Shown: positions 36,346 through 45,330, counted from the stretch's first letter. The stretch is 64,000 bases of DNA from Phocaeicola plebeius (GCF_003437535.1 NZ_QSQT01000008.1:69357-133356); one strand, 5' to 3'. The notes: a model not told the origin generated them from the sequence alone. Translations and numbers: made by a program.

Positions 36346-38825
36346 TGTGCAGGGTTTTCTTTGTTTTTATCTTCTTTGATGGTAAAGTCGATGGCATCGG
36401 CCACCTTCTCGTCGGTCAGTGCCAGGCGGAGCACCTCCTTGATGTCCTTCACGTAGTGGAAAGTCATTCCGGTGAGGTACATCGGCTGGATTTCATTGAT
36501 GTCCTTGCGGTTTTCCTCGCACAGGATGATGTCCTTGATGCCGGCACGTTTGGCCGCCAGGATTTTCTCCCGGATACCGCCTACGGGAAGTACCTTTCCG
36601 CGAAGGGTGATTTCGCCCGTCATGGCCAGGTTGGCTTTCACCTTGCGCTGGGTAAGTGCAGAAGCCAATGAAGTAACCATGGTGATACCGGCAGAAGGTC
36701 CGTCTTTCGGAATAGCTCCTTCCGGTACGTGGATATGGATGTTCCAGTTGTCGAAGATACCTTCGGGCAAATCCAGCAGGTGGCTATGTGCTTTCAGGTA
36801 CTCCAGTGCCAGCATGGCCGATTCCTTCATTACCGAGCCCAGGTTACCGGTCAGGGTCAGTTGTCCCTTTCCACGGCTCAGGCTGGTTTCTACGAACAGA
36901 ATCTCACCGCCTACGGCCGTCCAGGCCAGTCCCGTCACTACGCCGGCATATTCGTTGCCCTGGTATTTGTCGCGGGAATATTCCTGTGCGCCGAGGAACT
37001 TCTCGATGTCTTTCGGCTTCAGCTCATGTGTGCCGGTAAACTCATCGCTGGCAATTTCCAGTGCGATTTTACGCATCACCTTGCTGATTTTCTTTTCCAG
37101 TTCACGCACACCGCTTTCACGGGTATAGTTCTCGATGATGTATTCAATGGCCGCCTTGCTGAACTTCACGTGTTCCTTCTTCAGTCCGTTCTTCTCCATC
37201 TCTTTCGGAATGAGGTGACGGCGGGCGATTTCAATCTTCTCTTCGGTGATGTAACCGCTCACTTCAATCAGCTCCATACGGTCGAGCAACGGCGATGGGA
37301 TGGTACCCAGGTTGTTGGCCGTAGCGATGAACATGATGTTCGACAAGTCGTAGTCAATGTCAACGTAATTGTCGTGGAACGTGTTGTTCTGTTCCGGGTC
37401 GAGCACTTCCAGCATGGCCGAACTCGGGTCGCCGTGGCTATCGCTGCTCAACTTATCAATCTCATCCAGAATGATGACCGGATTCGATGTTTCCGCTTTG
37501 ATCAGGCTCTTGATGATACGTCCCGGCATGGCACCGATGTACGTCTTGCGGTGACCGCGGATTTCGGCTTCATCGTGCACGCCACCCAGTGACATACGCA
37601 CGTATTTCCGTTTCAGAGCCGTGGCGATGGAACGTCCCAAAGAAGTCTTTCCTACTCCCGGAGGACCGTAGAGGCAGATGATCGGCGACTTCAGGTCACC
37701 TTTCAGCTTCAGCACGGCCAGGTGCTCCAGAATACGTTCTTTCACCTTCTCCAGTCCGTAATGCTCCTTATCGAGTATCTTCTTGGCATTCGGAATGTCG
37801 ATGACATCCTGTGTATACACGCCCCACGGAAGTGAGAGCAATGTCTGAAGATAAGTCAGTTGCACGTTATAGTCGGGCGATTGCGGGTTGATACGTTCCA
37901 GTTTGGACAGCTCACGCCCAAAAGTCTCTTTTACTTCCGGTTTCCAGCGTTTCTTTTCTCCCTTCTTGCGAAGTTCGTCAATTTCGTCATCCTGTCCGTT
38001 GCCCAGTTCATCCTGAATGTTCTTGATTTGTTGCTGGAGGAAGTACTCACGTTGCTGGCGGTCGAGTTCCTCACGCGTACGCATCTGGATGCTCTGTTTC
38101 AGAGTGGCCAGCTGGATGTACTTGTTCAGCAACTGGATAAGGCGGTACAACCGGTCTTTCAGGTTGTTCGTTTGAAGCAATTCGTACTTCTCGTTGATAG
38201 GGAAGGGGAAATTGCCGGAAATGAAGTTGACCAGTACCTCGTTGTTGTCCAGGTTCTTCAAGGCGAAAGAAGTGTCGGGCGAAATTTCATCGGACAATTC
38301 AATTACCTTGGCACTCAACTCCTTGCAAGTGTCAATCAGTGTCTTGAACTCATCGGATTTCTCGTCCTTCATGTCCTCTTCAATCACCGAAACCTTACCC
38401 TTCAGGAAGGGGCGGGTAGAAGTGATTTCTTCCAGTTGTACCTTCGGACCCGTAGCCTGAAGGATGGCCGTAATGGTTCCTCCCGGCATTTCGAACACCC
38501 GGAGCACCTTGCCGATTACCGCAATGGGGAACAAATCCTTCTGCTTGGGCGAGTCTACCTCACTCACCTTCTGCGTGGTAATGATGATAGGCTCTTTGCT
38601 CTGAAATGCCTGGTTGACTAATTTCAATGTGGGTTGCCGGCCTACGCTGACGGGCATGACAATAGAGGGAAATATCATAAGGTTGCGCAGGGGCATGACG
38701 GGCAGTTCTCCCGTGAGGTCATCCGTTGCATTGTCCACCGGAAGCGTTTCAATTTCTGCCATCATCGGAATGTCATTACCTTCTGCACTTACCAGAATCT
38801 CGTTGTTTTTTGTCTTTTTTACCAT
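36342..38825 (-). CDS. lon: Lon ATP-dependent protease
   Basis: Cytosolic AAA+ serine protease for damaged and regulatory proteins. 827 residues: N-terminal substrate domain (about 40-245), coiled coil, AAA+ module with Walker A GPPGVGKT (387-394) and DEIDK (454-458), and a protease domain with Ser711 (KDGPSAGITM) and Lys754 (VGGIREKILAAK). The C-terminal tail is Lys/Glu-rich. It heads the operon with tgt and lptG. A promoter-like element lies about 50-80 bp upstream. Confidence 0.98.
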   Translation of the reverse strand: MVKKTKNNEILVSAEGNDIPMMAEIETLPVDNATDDLTGELPVMPLRNLMIFPSIVMPVSVGRQPTLKLVNQAFQSKEPIIITTQKVSEVDSPKQKDLFPIAVIGKVLRVFEMPGGTITAILQATGPKVQLEEITSTRPFLKGKVSVIEEDMKDEKSDEFKTLIDTCKELSAKVIELSDEISPDTSFALKNLDNNEVLVNFISGNFPFPINEKYELLQTNNLKDRLYRLIQLLNKYIQLATLKQSIQMRTREELDRQQREYFLQQQIKNIQDELGNGQDDEIDELRKKGEKKRWKPEVKETFGRELSKLERINPQSPDYNVQLTYLQTLLSLPWGVYTQDVIDIPNAKKILDKEHYGLEKVKERILEHLAVLKLKGDLKSPIICLYGPPGVGKTSLGRSIATALKRKYVRMSLGGVHDEAEIRGHRKTYIGAMPGRIIKSLIKAETSNPVIILDEIDKLSSDSHGDPSSAMLEVLDPEQNNTFHDNYVDIDYDLSNIMFIATANNLGTIPSPLLDRMELIEVSGYITEEKIEIARRHLIPKEMEKNGLKKEHVKFSKAAIEYIIENYTRESGVRELEKKISKVMRKIALEIASDEFTGTHELKPKDIEKFLGAQEYSRDKYQGNEYAGVVTGLAWTAVGGEILFVETSLSRGKGQLTLTGNLGSVMKESAMLALEYLKAHSHLLDLPEGIFDNWNIHIHVPEGAIPKDGPSAGITMVTSLASALTQRKVKANLAMTGEITLRGKVLPVGGIREKILAAKRAGIKDIILCEENRKDINEIQPMYLTGMTFHYVKDIKEVLRLALTDEKVADAIDFTIKEDKNKENPAQ

Positions 38826-38876
38826 ACTTGTTTTCTCTTCTGAATTAAGAAGCTTTTTTATTACTCAAAAACGGCA

Positions 38877-38908
38877 CAAAGTTAATCATTCCGCATGTAA
38901 TTTGGAAA
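38877..38908 (-). promoter_or_regulatory. Putative lon promoter
   Basis: On the minus strand TTTC (38908-38905), 20 bp, then a perfect -7 box TAACTTTG (38884-38877). The -7 box ends 51 bp before the lon ATG. Confidence 0.55.
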
Positions 38909-39011
38909 CTATTTGTGTCAAATACCTCTTTTATTATGTAAAATAATGGCAGGTTGAAGCGTTTTCTATGGGGATTTCACTATTTTTGGCGTAAATTTTT
39001 AGACATAAGTT

Positions 39012-39728
39012 ATGCCAAATCCATATTTTCAATTCAAGCAATTTGTAGTTTTTCATGATAAGTGTGCCATGAAGGTAGGCACCGACGGCGTGCTGGTCGG
39101 CGCATGGGCGCAAGTGGACGGGGCACGGAAGGTGCTTGACATTGGTACCGGAAGCGGATTGATTGCCTTGATGTTGGCCCAGCGGAATCCGGATGCCTTT
39201 GTAACCGCAGTTGATATTGACGAAGCGGCCGTGGAGCAGGCCCGTGAAAACGTGGCCCGTACGCCCTGGTCTGACCGGATGGAGGTAGAGCGGCTTGATA
39301 TACGGAAGGCACCGGAAGAATGGAACGGGTGTTTTGATGCCATCGTGTCGAATCCTCCGTATTTTGTGGAGTCCGTGAAATGCCCTCAGGCACAGAGAAA
39401 TACGGCCCGGCATACCGATGAACTGGACTTTTACGCTTTGTTATCGAAAGTCTCGGTTTTGTTGTCCGAAAAAGGTAGTTTTTCGGTGGTACTTCCGGCT
39501 ACGGCATCGGCCGATTTTGTGGCTTTAGCCCTCGGGAAAGGTTTGCATCTTTTGCGGCAGACCTGGGTGCATCCCCGCCAGGAATTGCCCGCCAAGCGTG
39601 TGCTGATGGCGTTCGTGAAGCATCCTTGTGCGCAGACGGAAATCACGCACCTTCCCATCGAGACGGAGCGTCATGTCTATACACCGGAGTTTAGTGAACT
39701 GGCCAGAGATTTCTATCTGGCCTTGTAA
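39012..39728 (+). CDS. trmN6: tRNA1(Val) A37 N6-methyltransferase (YfiC type)
   Basis: Class I SAM methyltransferase of 238 residues. N-terminal FQFKQFVVFHDKCAMKVGTD is the signature of the YfiC group. SAM motif I is VLDIGTGSGL (41-50), the acidic motif II is AVDIDE, and the catalytic NPPY is at 114-117. It methylates A37 of a tRNA in E. coli; the tRNA target here is inferred by family. A TATTTTTG box (38981-38988) lies just upstream, so the gene diverges from lon with its own promoter. Confidence 0.9.
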   Translation: MPNPYFQFKQFVVFHDKCAMKVGTDGVLVGAWAQVDGARKVLDIGTGSGLIALMLAQRNPDAFVTAVDIDEAAVEQARENVARTPWSDRMEVERLDIRKAPEEWNGCFDAIVSNPPYFVESVKCPQAQRNTARHTDELDFYALLSKVSVLLSEKGSFSVVLPATASADFVALALGKGLHLLRQTWVHPRQELPAKRVLMAFVKHPCAQTEITHLPIETERHVYTPEFSELARDFYLAL

Positions 39729-39738
39729 GATGAAATGA

Positions 39739-40773
39739 TTATTTCTTCGACAAGCGTCTCAGGATGTGATGGTTCAGCATCAGGAGTTGCTTGTGCTTCT
39801 GGGCAATGGCCGAAGTGATGGGACGTCGTCCGATAAAGTCGGTGAAGTGCTGGAGAATGTTCAGCGGGGGAGAAGGCATCTGTTTGGGACGTATCGGCGC
39901 GATAACGTGTAGCCCCTGGTGAATGATTTCCACCTTCAGGTCTTTTCCGCCCATCATCGGGTCTCCGTCAAAATGGAACACCCCCTCCTTTGCACGGTGT
40001 ATGATGATGCTCTTGTCCTTCATCGTTTTGATACGGCTGTTCTGGTCGAGTGTCCGGTTGAACAACTGGAATGAAAGAGAAGGTACATCCAGCACGGTAA
40101 ACGGCTCCAGCACCGTGATGTCCATCATGCCGTCGGTCAGCGAGGCTTGCGGGGCGATGTAGGCATTGTTGCCATATTGCGATGCATTGGCACAGGCTAT
40201 CAGGAATGCCTTGTAGCGTACGGTACCTGTAGAGTTCTCTATTTCGTACGTTTCCGGTTCATACGTCAGGCTTTCGTGCAGGGTATTTTCCAGGTAGGTC
40301 AGCAGACCTCTTTTCCCGGAATCGGCAAATTTCAGGCTTACGAAGGCATCGAATCCCACTCCGCATGTACAGAAGAAGGGGTGGTTGTCAATGATACCGT
40401 AGTCTATCGTCTTCACATTTCCAGCATTGAGCACATTGATGGCCCCTTTCGGTTCCATAGGTATATGCAGATGGCGTGCAAGTCCGTTTCCCGAACCGCA
40501 TGGAATAATCCCCATCGCGGTATTGGTATGGATAAGCGCCCGTCCTATCTCATTGATGGTACCGTCTCCGCCGATGGCCACTACGATGTCCGTATGTTCG
40601 GCGGCGGCGTGTGCGGCTATCTCGGAAGCGTGACCTGCATATTCCGTTTTCCGGATAGAATAATCATATATAGAATGATTCAGTTCTTTTTCAATAAGTC
40701 GTAGGATGAATTCCTTTCCGTGAGTGCCGGATATGGGGTTTACCACAAAGGTGATTCGCTTTTTTGTCTCCAT
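39739..40773 (-). CDS. Diacylglycerol kinase-family lipid kinase (YegS/DgkB type)
   Basis: 344 residues with the glycine-rich GGDGT (68-72) and PCGSGNG (91-97) of the DAGK catalytic domain and the HFDGDPMMGG segment near the C-terminus. It phosphorylates a lipid hydroxyl using ATP. The gene diverges from spt (40999), the first enzyme of sphingolipid synthesis, so a sphingoid base or ceramide is a plausible substrate besides diacylglycerol. That link is inference. It converges with trmN6, 10 bp apart. A TATTTTTG box on its strand lies at 40809-40802. Confidence 0.88.
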   Translation of the reverse strand: METKKRITFVVNPISGTHGKEFILRLIEKELNHSIYDYSIRKTEYAGHASEIAAHAAAEHTDIVVAIGGDGTINEIGRALIHTNTAMGIIPCGSGNGLARHLHIPMEPKGAINVLNAGNVKTIDYGIIDNHPFFCTCGVGFDAFVSLKFADSGKRGLLTYLENTLHESLTYEPETYEIENSTGTVRYKAFLIACANASQYGNNAYIAPQASLTDGMMDITVLEPFTVLDVPSLSFQLFNRTLDQNSRIKTMKDKSIIIHRAKEGVFHFDGDPMMGGKDLKVEIIHQGLHVIAPIRPKQMPSPPLNILQHFTDFIGRRPITSAIAQKHKQLLMLNHHILRRLSKK

Positions 40774-40903
40774 AAACCTGTTTCCTTAAAATTTGGGAGT
40801 ACAAAAATAATATTATCTTTCATAGTTTAGGGTAAATTGCCCCTATAATTGACGTTCTTGTTATTTTTTTTCAGGGATTCGTGTCGGAATTTTGAGTTTT
40901 TTG

Positions 40904-40911
40904 TATCTTTG
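40904..40911 (+). promoter_or_regulatory. -7 box of the spt promoter
   Basis: TATCTTTG followed by C, a perfect match to the Bacteroidetes -7 consensus, 87 bp before the spt ATG. No clear TTTG at -33 distance is seen. Confidence 0.5.
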
Positions 40912-40998
40912 CACGTTCTTAATGAAAATGATGTAACGAAACGGTTGCAAAAGTAATGAAGTTTAATGTAAGCTGGGATGCTTACCAGATATTAGAAT

Positions 40999-42186
40999 AT
41001 GGGATTATTACAAGAAAAATTAAGTAAATTCAGAGTACCTCAGATGTACATGGAAAGAGGTGTCTATCCGTACTTTCGTGAAATAGACAGTGCCCAGGAT
41101 ACAGAGGTAATGATGGACGGAAAGAAAGTATTGATGTTCGGTTCAAATTCCTATATGGGTCTGACTCATGATCAGAGAATCATCGACGCGGCTATTGCTG
41201 CTACTCGCAAATATGGTACAGGATGCGCGGGTTCTCGTCTGTTGAATGGAACGCTGGATATTCATGTAGAACTTGAAAAAGAACTTGCAGAGTTCGTCGG
41301 TAAAGATGAAGCATTGTGTTTCTCTACCGGATTTACGGTTAATGAAGGTGTGATTCCTCAGTTGGCCGGACGTGGCGATTACATCATTTGTGATGACCGT
41401 GACCATGCTTCTATCGTGGACGGACGTCGTCTTTCTTTTGCTACCCAGCTGAAGTATAAACACAACGACATGGATGCCCTGGAAAAAGAGCTCCAGAAGT
41501 GTGAACCGGATGCCATCAAACTGATTGTGGTGGATAGCGTGTTCTCTATGGAAGGTGATTTGGCTAACTTGCCGGAAATCGTTCGCCTGAAGAAGAAATA
41601 CAATGCCAGCATCTACGTGGACGAAGCACATGGTCTGGGTGTGTTTGGAAGACAGGGACGAGGCGTGTGCGACCATTTCGGCGTAACGGAAGACATCGAC
41701 CTGATTATGGGTACATTCAGTAAATCACTCGCTTCTATCGGTGGTTTCGTGGCAGGTGACAAGGACGTAATCAACTGGTTGCGCCACAATGCCCGCTCTT
41801 ATATATTCCAGGCAAGTAACACACCGGCTGCTACGGCTGCAGCAAGAGAAGCCATCCATATTTTCAAGACAGAACCGGAACGTCAGGAACGTTTGTGGAA
41901 AATCACCAACTACTCTCTGAAACGTTTCCGTGAGTCAGGCTTTGAAATCGGTGAAACAGAAAGTCCGATTATTCCTTTGTACGTACGCGACACGGACAAG
42001 ACTTTCGAAGTAACCAAGCTGGCCTTCGACGAAGGAGTGTTCATCAATCCGGTAATTCCTCCAGCTTGTGCTCCTCAGGATACGCTGGTGCGTTTTGCAT
42101 TGATGGCTACTCACACCAAAGAACAGGTGGACTTCGCTATTGAAAAATTGATTAAGTGTTTCAAACAATTGGATATACTTAAATAA
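40999..42186 (+). CDS. spt: Serine palmitoyltransferase
   Basis: PLP-dependent alpha-oxoamine synthase that condenses L-serine with a fatty acyl-CoA to 3-keto-sphinganine, the first step of Bacteroides sphingolipid synthesis. 395 residues: His136 stacks on PLP (DDRDHASIV), DEAHGLGVFG (208-217) binds the ring, and the PLP lysine is Lys242 in GTFSKSLASIGG. The N-terminus (SKFRVPQMYMERGVYPYFRE) is that of Bacteroidetes Spt rather than KBL or BioF. The divergent lipid-kinase gene may belong to the same pathway. Confidence 0.9.
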   Translation: MGLLQEKLSKFRVPQMYMERGVYPYFREIDSAQDTEVMMDGKKVLMFGSNSYMGLTHDQRIIDAAIAATRKYGTGCAGSRLLNGTLDIHVELEKELAEFVGKDEALCFSTGFTVNEGVIPQLAGRGDYIICDDRDHASIVDGRRLSFATQLKYKHNDMDALEKELQKCEPDAIKLIVVDSVFSMEGDLANLPEIVRLKKKYNASIYVDEAHGLGVFGRQGRGVCDHFGVTEDIDLIMGTFSKSLASIGGFVAGDKDVINWLRHNARSYIFQASNTPAATAAAREAIHIFKTEPERQERLWKITNYSLKRFRESGFEIGETESPIIPLYVRDTDKTFEVTKLAFDEGVFINPVIPPACAPQDTLVRFALMATHTKEQVDFAIEKLIKCFKQLDILK

Positions 42187-42235
42187 TCACATTTTTACAT
42201 TGACCTTTTTAAGGAATTGAAAGGAGGTATTTACT

Positions 42236-42349
42236 ATGGGAGCTGCCGGTAATAAAAAACCGAAGGGTATGCATAAAAAACATGCTCCGGCTTATCAAGT
42301 AGAAGAGGCCATTCATGAAAATGACCTGAAAAAAGGAAAAAAGAAATAA
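42236..42349 (+). CDS. Small basic protein (37 aa) with a strong Shine-Dalgarno
   Basis: Short gene (MGAAGNKKPKGMHKKHAPAY at the start, ending KKGKKK). It is lysine-rich at both ends with an acidic middle (EEAIHEND). AGGAGG lies at 42222-42227, 8 nt before the ATG, a near-perfect site that is rare in Bacteroides. It is followed at once by a long terminator hairpin and begins 49 bp after spt. The role is unknown; charge and size suggest a nucleic-acid or ribosome contact. Confidence 0.75.
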   Translation: MGAAGNKKPKGMHKKHAPAYQVEEAIHENDLKKGKKK

Positions 42350-42370
42350 ATCCGTAGCGGATTTATCGAG

Positions 42371-42428
42371 AAAGGGTTATATTTAGAGCATCTGATGCCT
42401 TATGGCAAAAGCTCGGATATAACCCTTT
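42371..42428 (+). terminator. Terminator of the spt/small-protein transcript
   Basis: Long hairpin with outer arms AAAGGGTTATAT (42371-42382) and its complement (42417-42428), an inner GAGC/GCTC pair, and T5 after it. Confidence 0.85.
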
Positions 42429-42458
42429 TTGTATGTATGTTTTTAACTTTAATGGAAT

Positions 42459-42992
42459 ATGATACTGAATGAAAGAGACAGCCGTCATGAACAAGTGTTG
42501 CAGGTGGCGCAACAAATGATGACGGCGGCACGTACAGCTCCCAAAGGAAAGGGGGTAGACATTATTGAAGTGGCCATGGTGACGGAAAGCAACATCCGTA
42601 TCCTTTCTGATACGATGAAGCAGATGTACGAAGACAATGGTTTTAAGTTTTTCCTGCGCGATGCAGATAACATTCTCCAGGCAGAGTGTGTGGTGCTGAT
42701 AGGTACGCGCTCGCTTCCGCAGGGGCTGGATTGCGGACATTGCGGATATGAACATTGCGGAGACCGCAAAAAGGGAGTGCCCTGTGCCATCAATAGTGTG
42801 GATGTAGGAATTGCCATCGGTTCGGCTTGTTCGGTAGCGGCCGACCATCGGGTTGATACGCGTGTGATGTTCTCGGCCGGTCTGGCGGCCCAGCAACTGG
42901 ACTGGCTGGATGGATGCACCCAGGTGTACGCCATACCCGTGAGTGCATCATCCAAAAATCCGTTCTTCGACCGGAAGCCTAAGACAGAATAA
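42459..42992 (+). CDS. DUF2148 ferredoxin-domain protein
   Basis: 177 residues matching DUF2148, a Cys-rich domain thought to bind an Fe-S cluster. Cysteines are clustered in DCGHCGYEHCGDRKKGVPC, with another in GSACSVAAD. The N-terminal half is helical (SRHEQVLQVAQQMMTAARTA). Its last 14 bp overlap the end of the converging Cof-type phosphatase gene. The function is not known. Confidence 0.8.
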   Translation: MILNERDSRHEQVLQVAQQMMTAARTAPKGKGVDIIEVAMVTESNIRILSDTMKQMYEDNGFKFFLRDADNILQAECVVLIGTRSLPQGLDCGHCGYEHCGDRKKGVPCAINSVDVGIAIGSACSVAADHRVDTRVMFSAGLAAQQLDWLDGCTQVYAIPVSASSKNPFFDRKPKTE

Positions 42993-43788
42993 ATTTTTCA
43001 GCCGCGTAGGCCACGCCGTCTTCTTCATTGGACAAAGTGATGAAGTCGGCGTTTTCTTTTACTACCTCCTGTGCATTAGCCATGGCGATACCCAGTCCGG
43101 CGTATTGAATCATGGACAGGTCGTTGAATCCGTCGCCGATGGCAATCATTTCCTCACGGGTAAGTCCGATTTCCTTCAGGAGAACGGCCAGCGACTGGGC
43201 CTTGTCGATGCCCTTAGGGACCAGTTCCAGGAAGTAAGGCTCTGAGCGGAAAACACCCATGCGGTCCTTCAGATGTTCGTACATCTCTTTCTCCAGCTCG
43301 GCCAGTCGGGTCGGTTCGCCCACAATCAGGCATTTGGCAATCGGATGTTTCACGGCATCCAGGAAATTGTCTACCTTCTTTATTTTCATGACATTGAGCA
43401 ACGCCTCTTTGAGCACATACTCATCGTCCGGTTTCTCGGTCAGTACGTATTCCCCGTCGTAAGTCACAATGGCAAAGTCGTTCTTCTTGGCGCATTCGTA
43501 AAGGTAGGGAAGCACATCGTGGTCGAGCAGGTTCTTGTACATCAGCTCCTTCGTTTTCCAGTCGATGATTTCTCCGCCGTTGTAAGCCAGAATGTAGCCT
43601 TCATATTTTTGCAGTTCCAGTTGCTCGGCCAGCGGGGCAATGCCGTACGTGGGTCTTCCCGAGGCCAGTACAATTTTCACTCCTTGCTCCTGAATCTTGA
43701 GCAGTGTTTCTTTGGTGTGAGGGGTAATCTTTTTCTGCTTGTTGGTAAGCGTTCCGTCGAGGTCTAATACTAATAATTTATATTTCAT
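42979..43788 (-). CDS. Cof-type HAD-IIB phosphatase
   Basis: 269 residues from the start at 43788 (MKYKLLVLDLDGTLTNKQKK); forty upstream codons in frame lack resemblance. Motif I DLDGT carries the nucleophile; SGRP is motif II; a C2-type cap lies between, and GDGFNDLSM is motif IV. Such enzymes dephosphorylate sugar phosphates, FMN or PLP. The substrate is not determinable here. Confidence 0.93.
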   Translation of the reverse strand: MKYKLLVLDLDGTLTNKQKKITPHTKETLLKIQEQGVKIVLASGRPTYGIAPLAEQLELQKYEGYILAYNGGEIIDWKTKELMYKNLLDHDVLPYLYECAKKNDFAIVTYDGEYVLTEKPDDEYVLKEALLNVMKIKKVDNFLDAVKHPIAKCLIVGEPTRLAELEKEMYEHLKDRMGVFRSEPYFLELVPKGIDKAQSLAVLLKEIGLTREEMIAIGDGFNDLSMIQYAGLGIAMANAQEVVKENADFITLSNEEDGVAYAAEKFILS

Positions 43789-43960
43789 AAAGTTATGCTG
43801 TAAAATCGAGCGTAAAATTACGGAAAAAAACGAAACTACGGAAATGTAAGAAAAGAAAAGGTGTGGTGAAAAGAAACGGAAGAATTTGACCTGAAACCAC
43901 TTGGACATTCTGTAATAGAGAAAATGTCAGGGGGATGTGAGGAAACTGTTTGTCCGTATT

Positions 43961-44070
43961 CTATGTTTCTCAGAGCTAAACTGTATGTTTTCCGGACGGG
44001 AAACGTATGTTTCTGCGTTGGAAAACGTATGTCTCCGCTTTGGAAAACATAGAATAAACAAATACGTATT
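43961..44070. repeat. Tandem array of 22-bp units with AAAC/GTTT dyads
   Basis: Three clear units of exactly 22 bp (43983-44004, 44005-44026, 44027-44048), each starting GTATGT and ending GGAAAC or GGAAAAC, with degenerate units on both sides (43961-43982, 44049-44070). Each unit has an internal dyad (GTTTTCC...GGGAAAC). The period equals about two DNA turns. It lies just upstream of the mgtC promoter. Confidence 0.8.
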
Positions 44071-44083
44071 CTTGTCCGTGTGC

Positions 44084-44114
44084 TTGGGTTTTCAGATGTT
44101 TTTTCGTATCTTTC
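44084..44114 (+). promoter_or_regulatory. Putative mgtC promoter
   Basis: TTG (44084-44086), 20 bp, then TATCTTTC (44107-44114), one base from TAnnTTTG. It starts 25 bp before the ATG at 44140, directly after the 22-bp array. Confidence 0.5.
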
Positions 44115-44139
44115 GGAAAGAACTTTTAGCTGGAAGTAT

Positions 44140-44811
44140 ATGAATATTTACGTAGATTTTTCTTTAAGGTTGTTTGTGGCCGGTCTGATGGGGGTGCTTA
44201 TCGGGCTTGAGCGGGAATACCGGGCAAAGGAGGCGGGTTATCGCACGCATTTCCTGGTGGCACTGGGCAGTGCGTTGCTGATGATTGTGTCGCAATACGG
44301 CTTTATGGATGTGCTGGAGAAGGATTTGGTGCGCCTGGATCCGAGCCGTCTGGCTGCCCAGGTGGTCAGTGGTATCGGTTTTATTGGGGCGGGTACCATT
44401 ATCCTGTTGCAGAAGCAGGTGGTGCGAGGGCTGACTACGGCAGCCGGTGTGTGGACTACGGCCGGAATCGGACTCGCGGTAGGGTCGGGCATGTATATGA
44501 TAGGTATTCTGGCTACTTTCCTGGTATTAGCAGGATTGGAGGTTCTCAGCTACTGTTTTAAAAGTATAGGAATGCGAAGTATGATTATCGAGCTTACGGC
44601 AGAGAATTCCGAGGCCTTGAAAGCCCTTTCCGGCAAGTTCAGTTCCGAGAATTTTCAGATTACCTCCTACGAGATGAACAAGGTGTATGAGAACAACCAT
44701 GAAGCCTATCGCATCACAATGGTAATCAGGGCAAAAAGAGTGAATGAGGAAGGATTGCTCTTGATGATGCTTCATGAGTTTCCCGATGTGACGGTGAACC
44801 GGATTGTCTGA
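44140..44811 (+). CDS. MgtC/SapB-family membrane protein
   Basis: 223 residues from the ATG at 44140 (MNIYVDFSLRLFVAGLMGVL). Four to five membrane helices follow (LFVAGLMGVLIGLE; THFLVALGSALLMIVSQYGF; VVSGIGFIGAGTIILL; MYMIGILATFLVLAGLEVL), with the family's EREYRAKEAGYRTHFLV and GIGFIGAGTI motifs, then a soluble C-terminal ACT-like tail (about 145-223). In pathogens MgtC helps growth at low magnesium or in phagocytes, partly through ATP synthase; the role here is inferred. A terminator follows. Confidence 0.9.
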   Translation: MNIYVDFSLRLFVAGLMGVLIGLEREYRAKEAGYRTHFLVALGSALLMIVSQYGFMDVLEKDLVRLDPSRLAAQVVSGIGFIGAGTIILLQKQVVRGLTTAAGVWTTAGIGLAVGSGMYMIGILATFLVLAGLEVLSYCFKSIGMRSMIIELTAENSEALKALSGKFSSENFQITSYEMNKVYENNHEAYRITMVIRAKRVNEEGLLLMMLHEFPDVTVNRIV

Positions 44812-44820
44812 CATAAAACC

Positions 44821-44856
44821 AAAATACCACCAGAGCCTTTTCTCTGATGGTATTTT
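44821..44856. terminator. Bidirectional terminator after mgtC
   Basis: AAAATACCACCAGAG (44821-44835) pairs with CTCTGATGGTATTTT (44842-44856), one G-U. It separates mgtC from the converging winged-helix gene. Confidence 0.85.
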
Positions 44857-44859
44857 GTG

Positions 44860-45078
44860 TTAGCCGATATAGACATTGACATGTAAAAACAAGCGGTCGT
44901 GCTGCTCGTCAATGTCAAAATCTATTTTGTCTTCACGGGCCAGCCATCCGATAGCCGCATTCAGGTCTCTGTCTGACAGGCCGGATGCGTGTTTAAGCTT
45001 GTCGTACTCCCAGTGGGCATTGTCGGAAAGGAGTTTCCACACGATACCCGCATTTGTTCCGATTTGGTTTTTGTTCAT
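44860..45078 (-). CDS. Winged-helix DUF2582-type protein (72 aa)
   Basis: Compact protein (MNKNQIGTNAGIVWKLLSDN at the start) with a winged helix: KLKHASGLSDRDLNAAIGWL is helix-turn-helix-like and EDKIDFDIDEQHDRLFLHVN the wing. I choose the second ATG (45078) because GGA lies 6 nt upstream; 45081 is possible. Family members are DNA-binding by fold, with unknown targets. The longer in-frame extension to 45249 lacks family character. Confidence 0.8.
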   Translation of the reverse strand: MNKNQIGTNAGIVWKLLSDNAHWEYDKLKHASGLSDRDLNAAIGWLAREDKIDFDIDEQHDRLFLHVNVYIG

Positions 45079-45300
45079 CATAATTCCAAAAATAATGTAG
45101 TTATTGTAATGTAGTAGCTGAGCGAAGATATAAAAATTTGTTGTTGTAACAAATCTTATGCTAACAAAATAATATTGGAATGGCGTGTTTTTCTTTTCTC
45201 TTAATTGTTTTAATGATAATATTACAGAAATGTGACAATGCGCCTGCAAATTCCAGCGTTTTTTATATCGCTTCCCGTACGCTATTCCATTTTTTTCTTA

Positions 45301-45308
45301 TACCTTTG
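45301..45308 (+). promoter_or_regulatory. -7 box of the map promoter
   Basis: TACCTTTG, a perfect -7 consensus, 22 bp before the map ATG. No clear -33 element. Confidence 0.5.
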
Positions 45309-45330
45309 CACATAAGTAAAAAAGACGATT

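Larger units (their letters stand above)
43789..44139. other. 351-bp intergenic region holding a 22-bp repeat array and the mgtC promoter
   Basis: No gene seen. It contains the repeat array at 43961-44070 and a promoter-like element at 44084-44114, listed separately. Confidence 0.6.

Noticed and set aside
43961..44070. CRISPR array
   Set aside because: Units are contiguous with no unique spacers, vary in sequence, and no cas genes are near. The same applies to 63525-63661.
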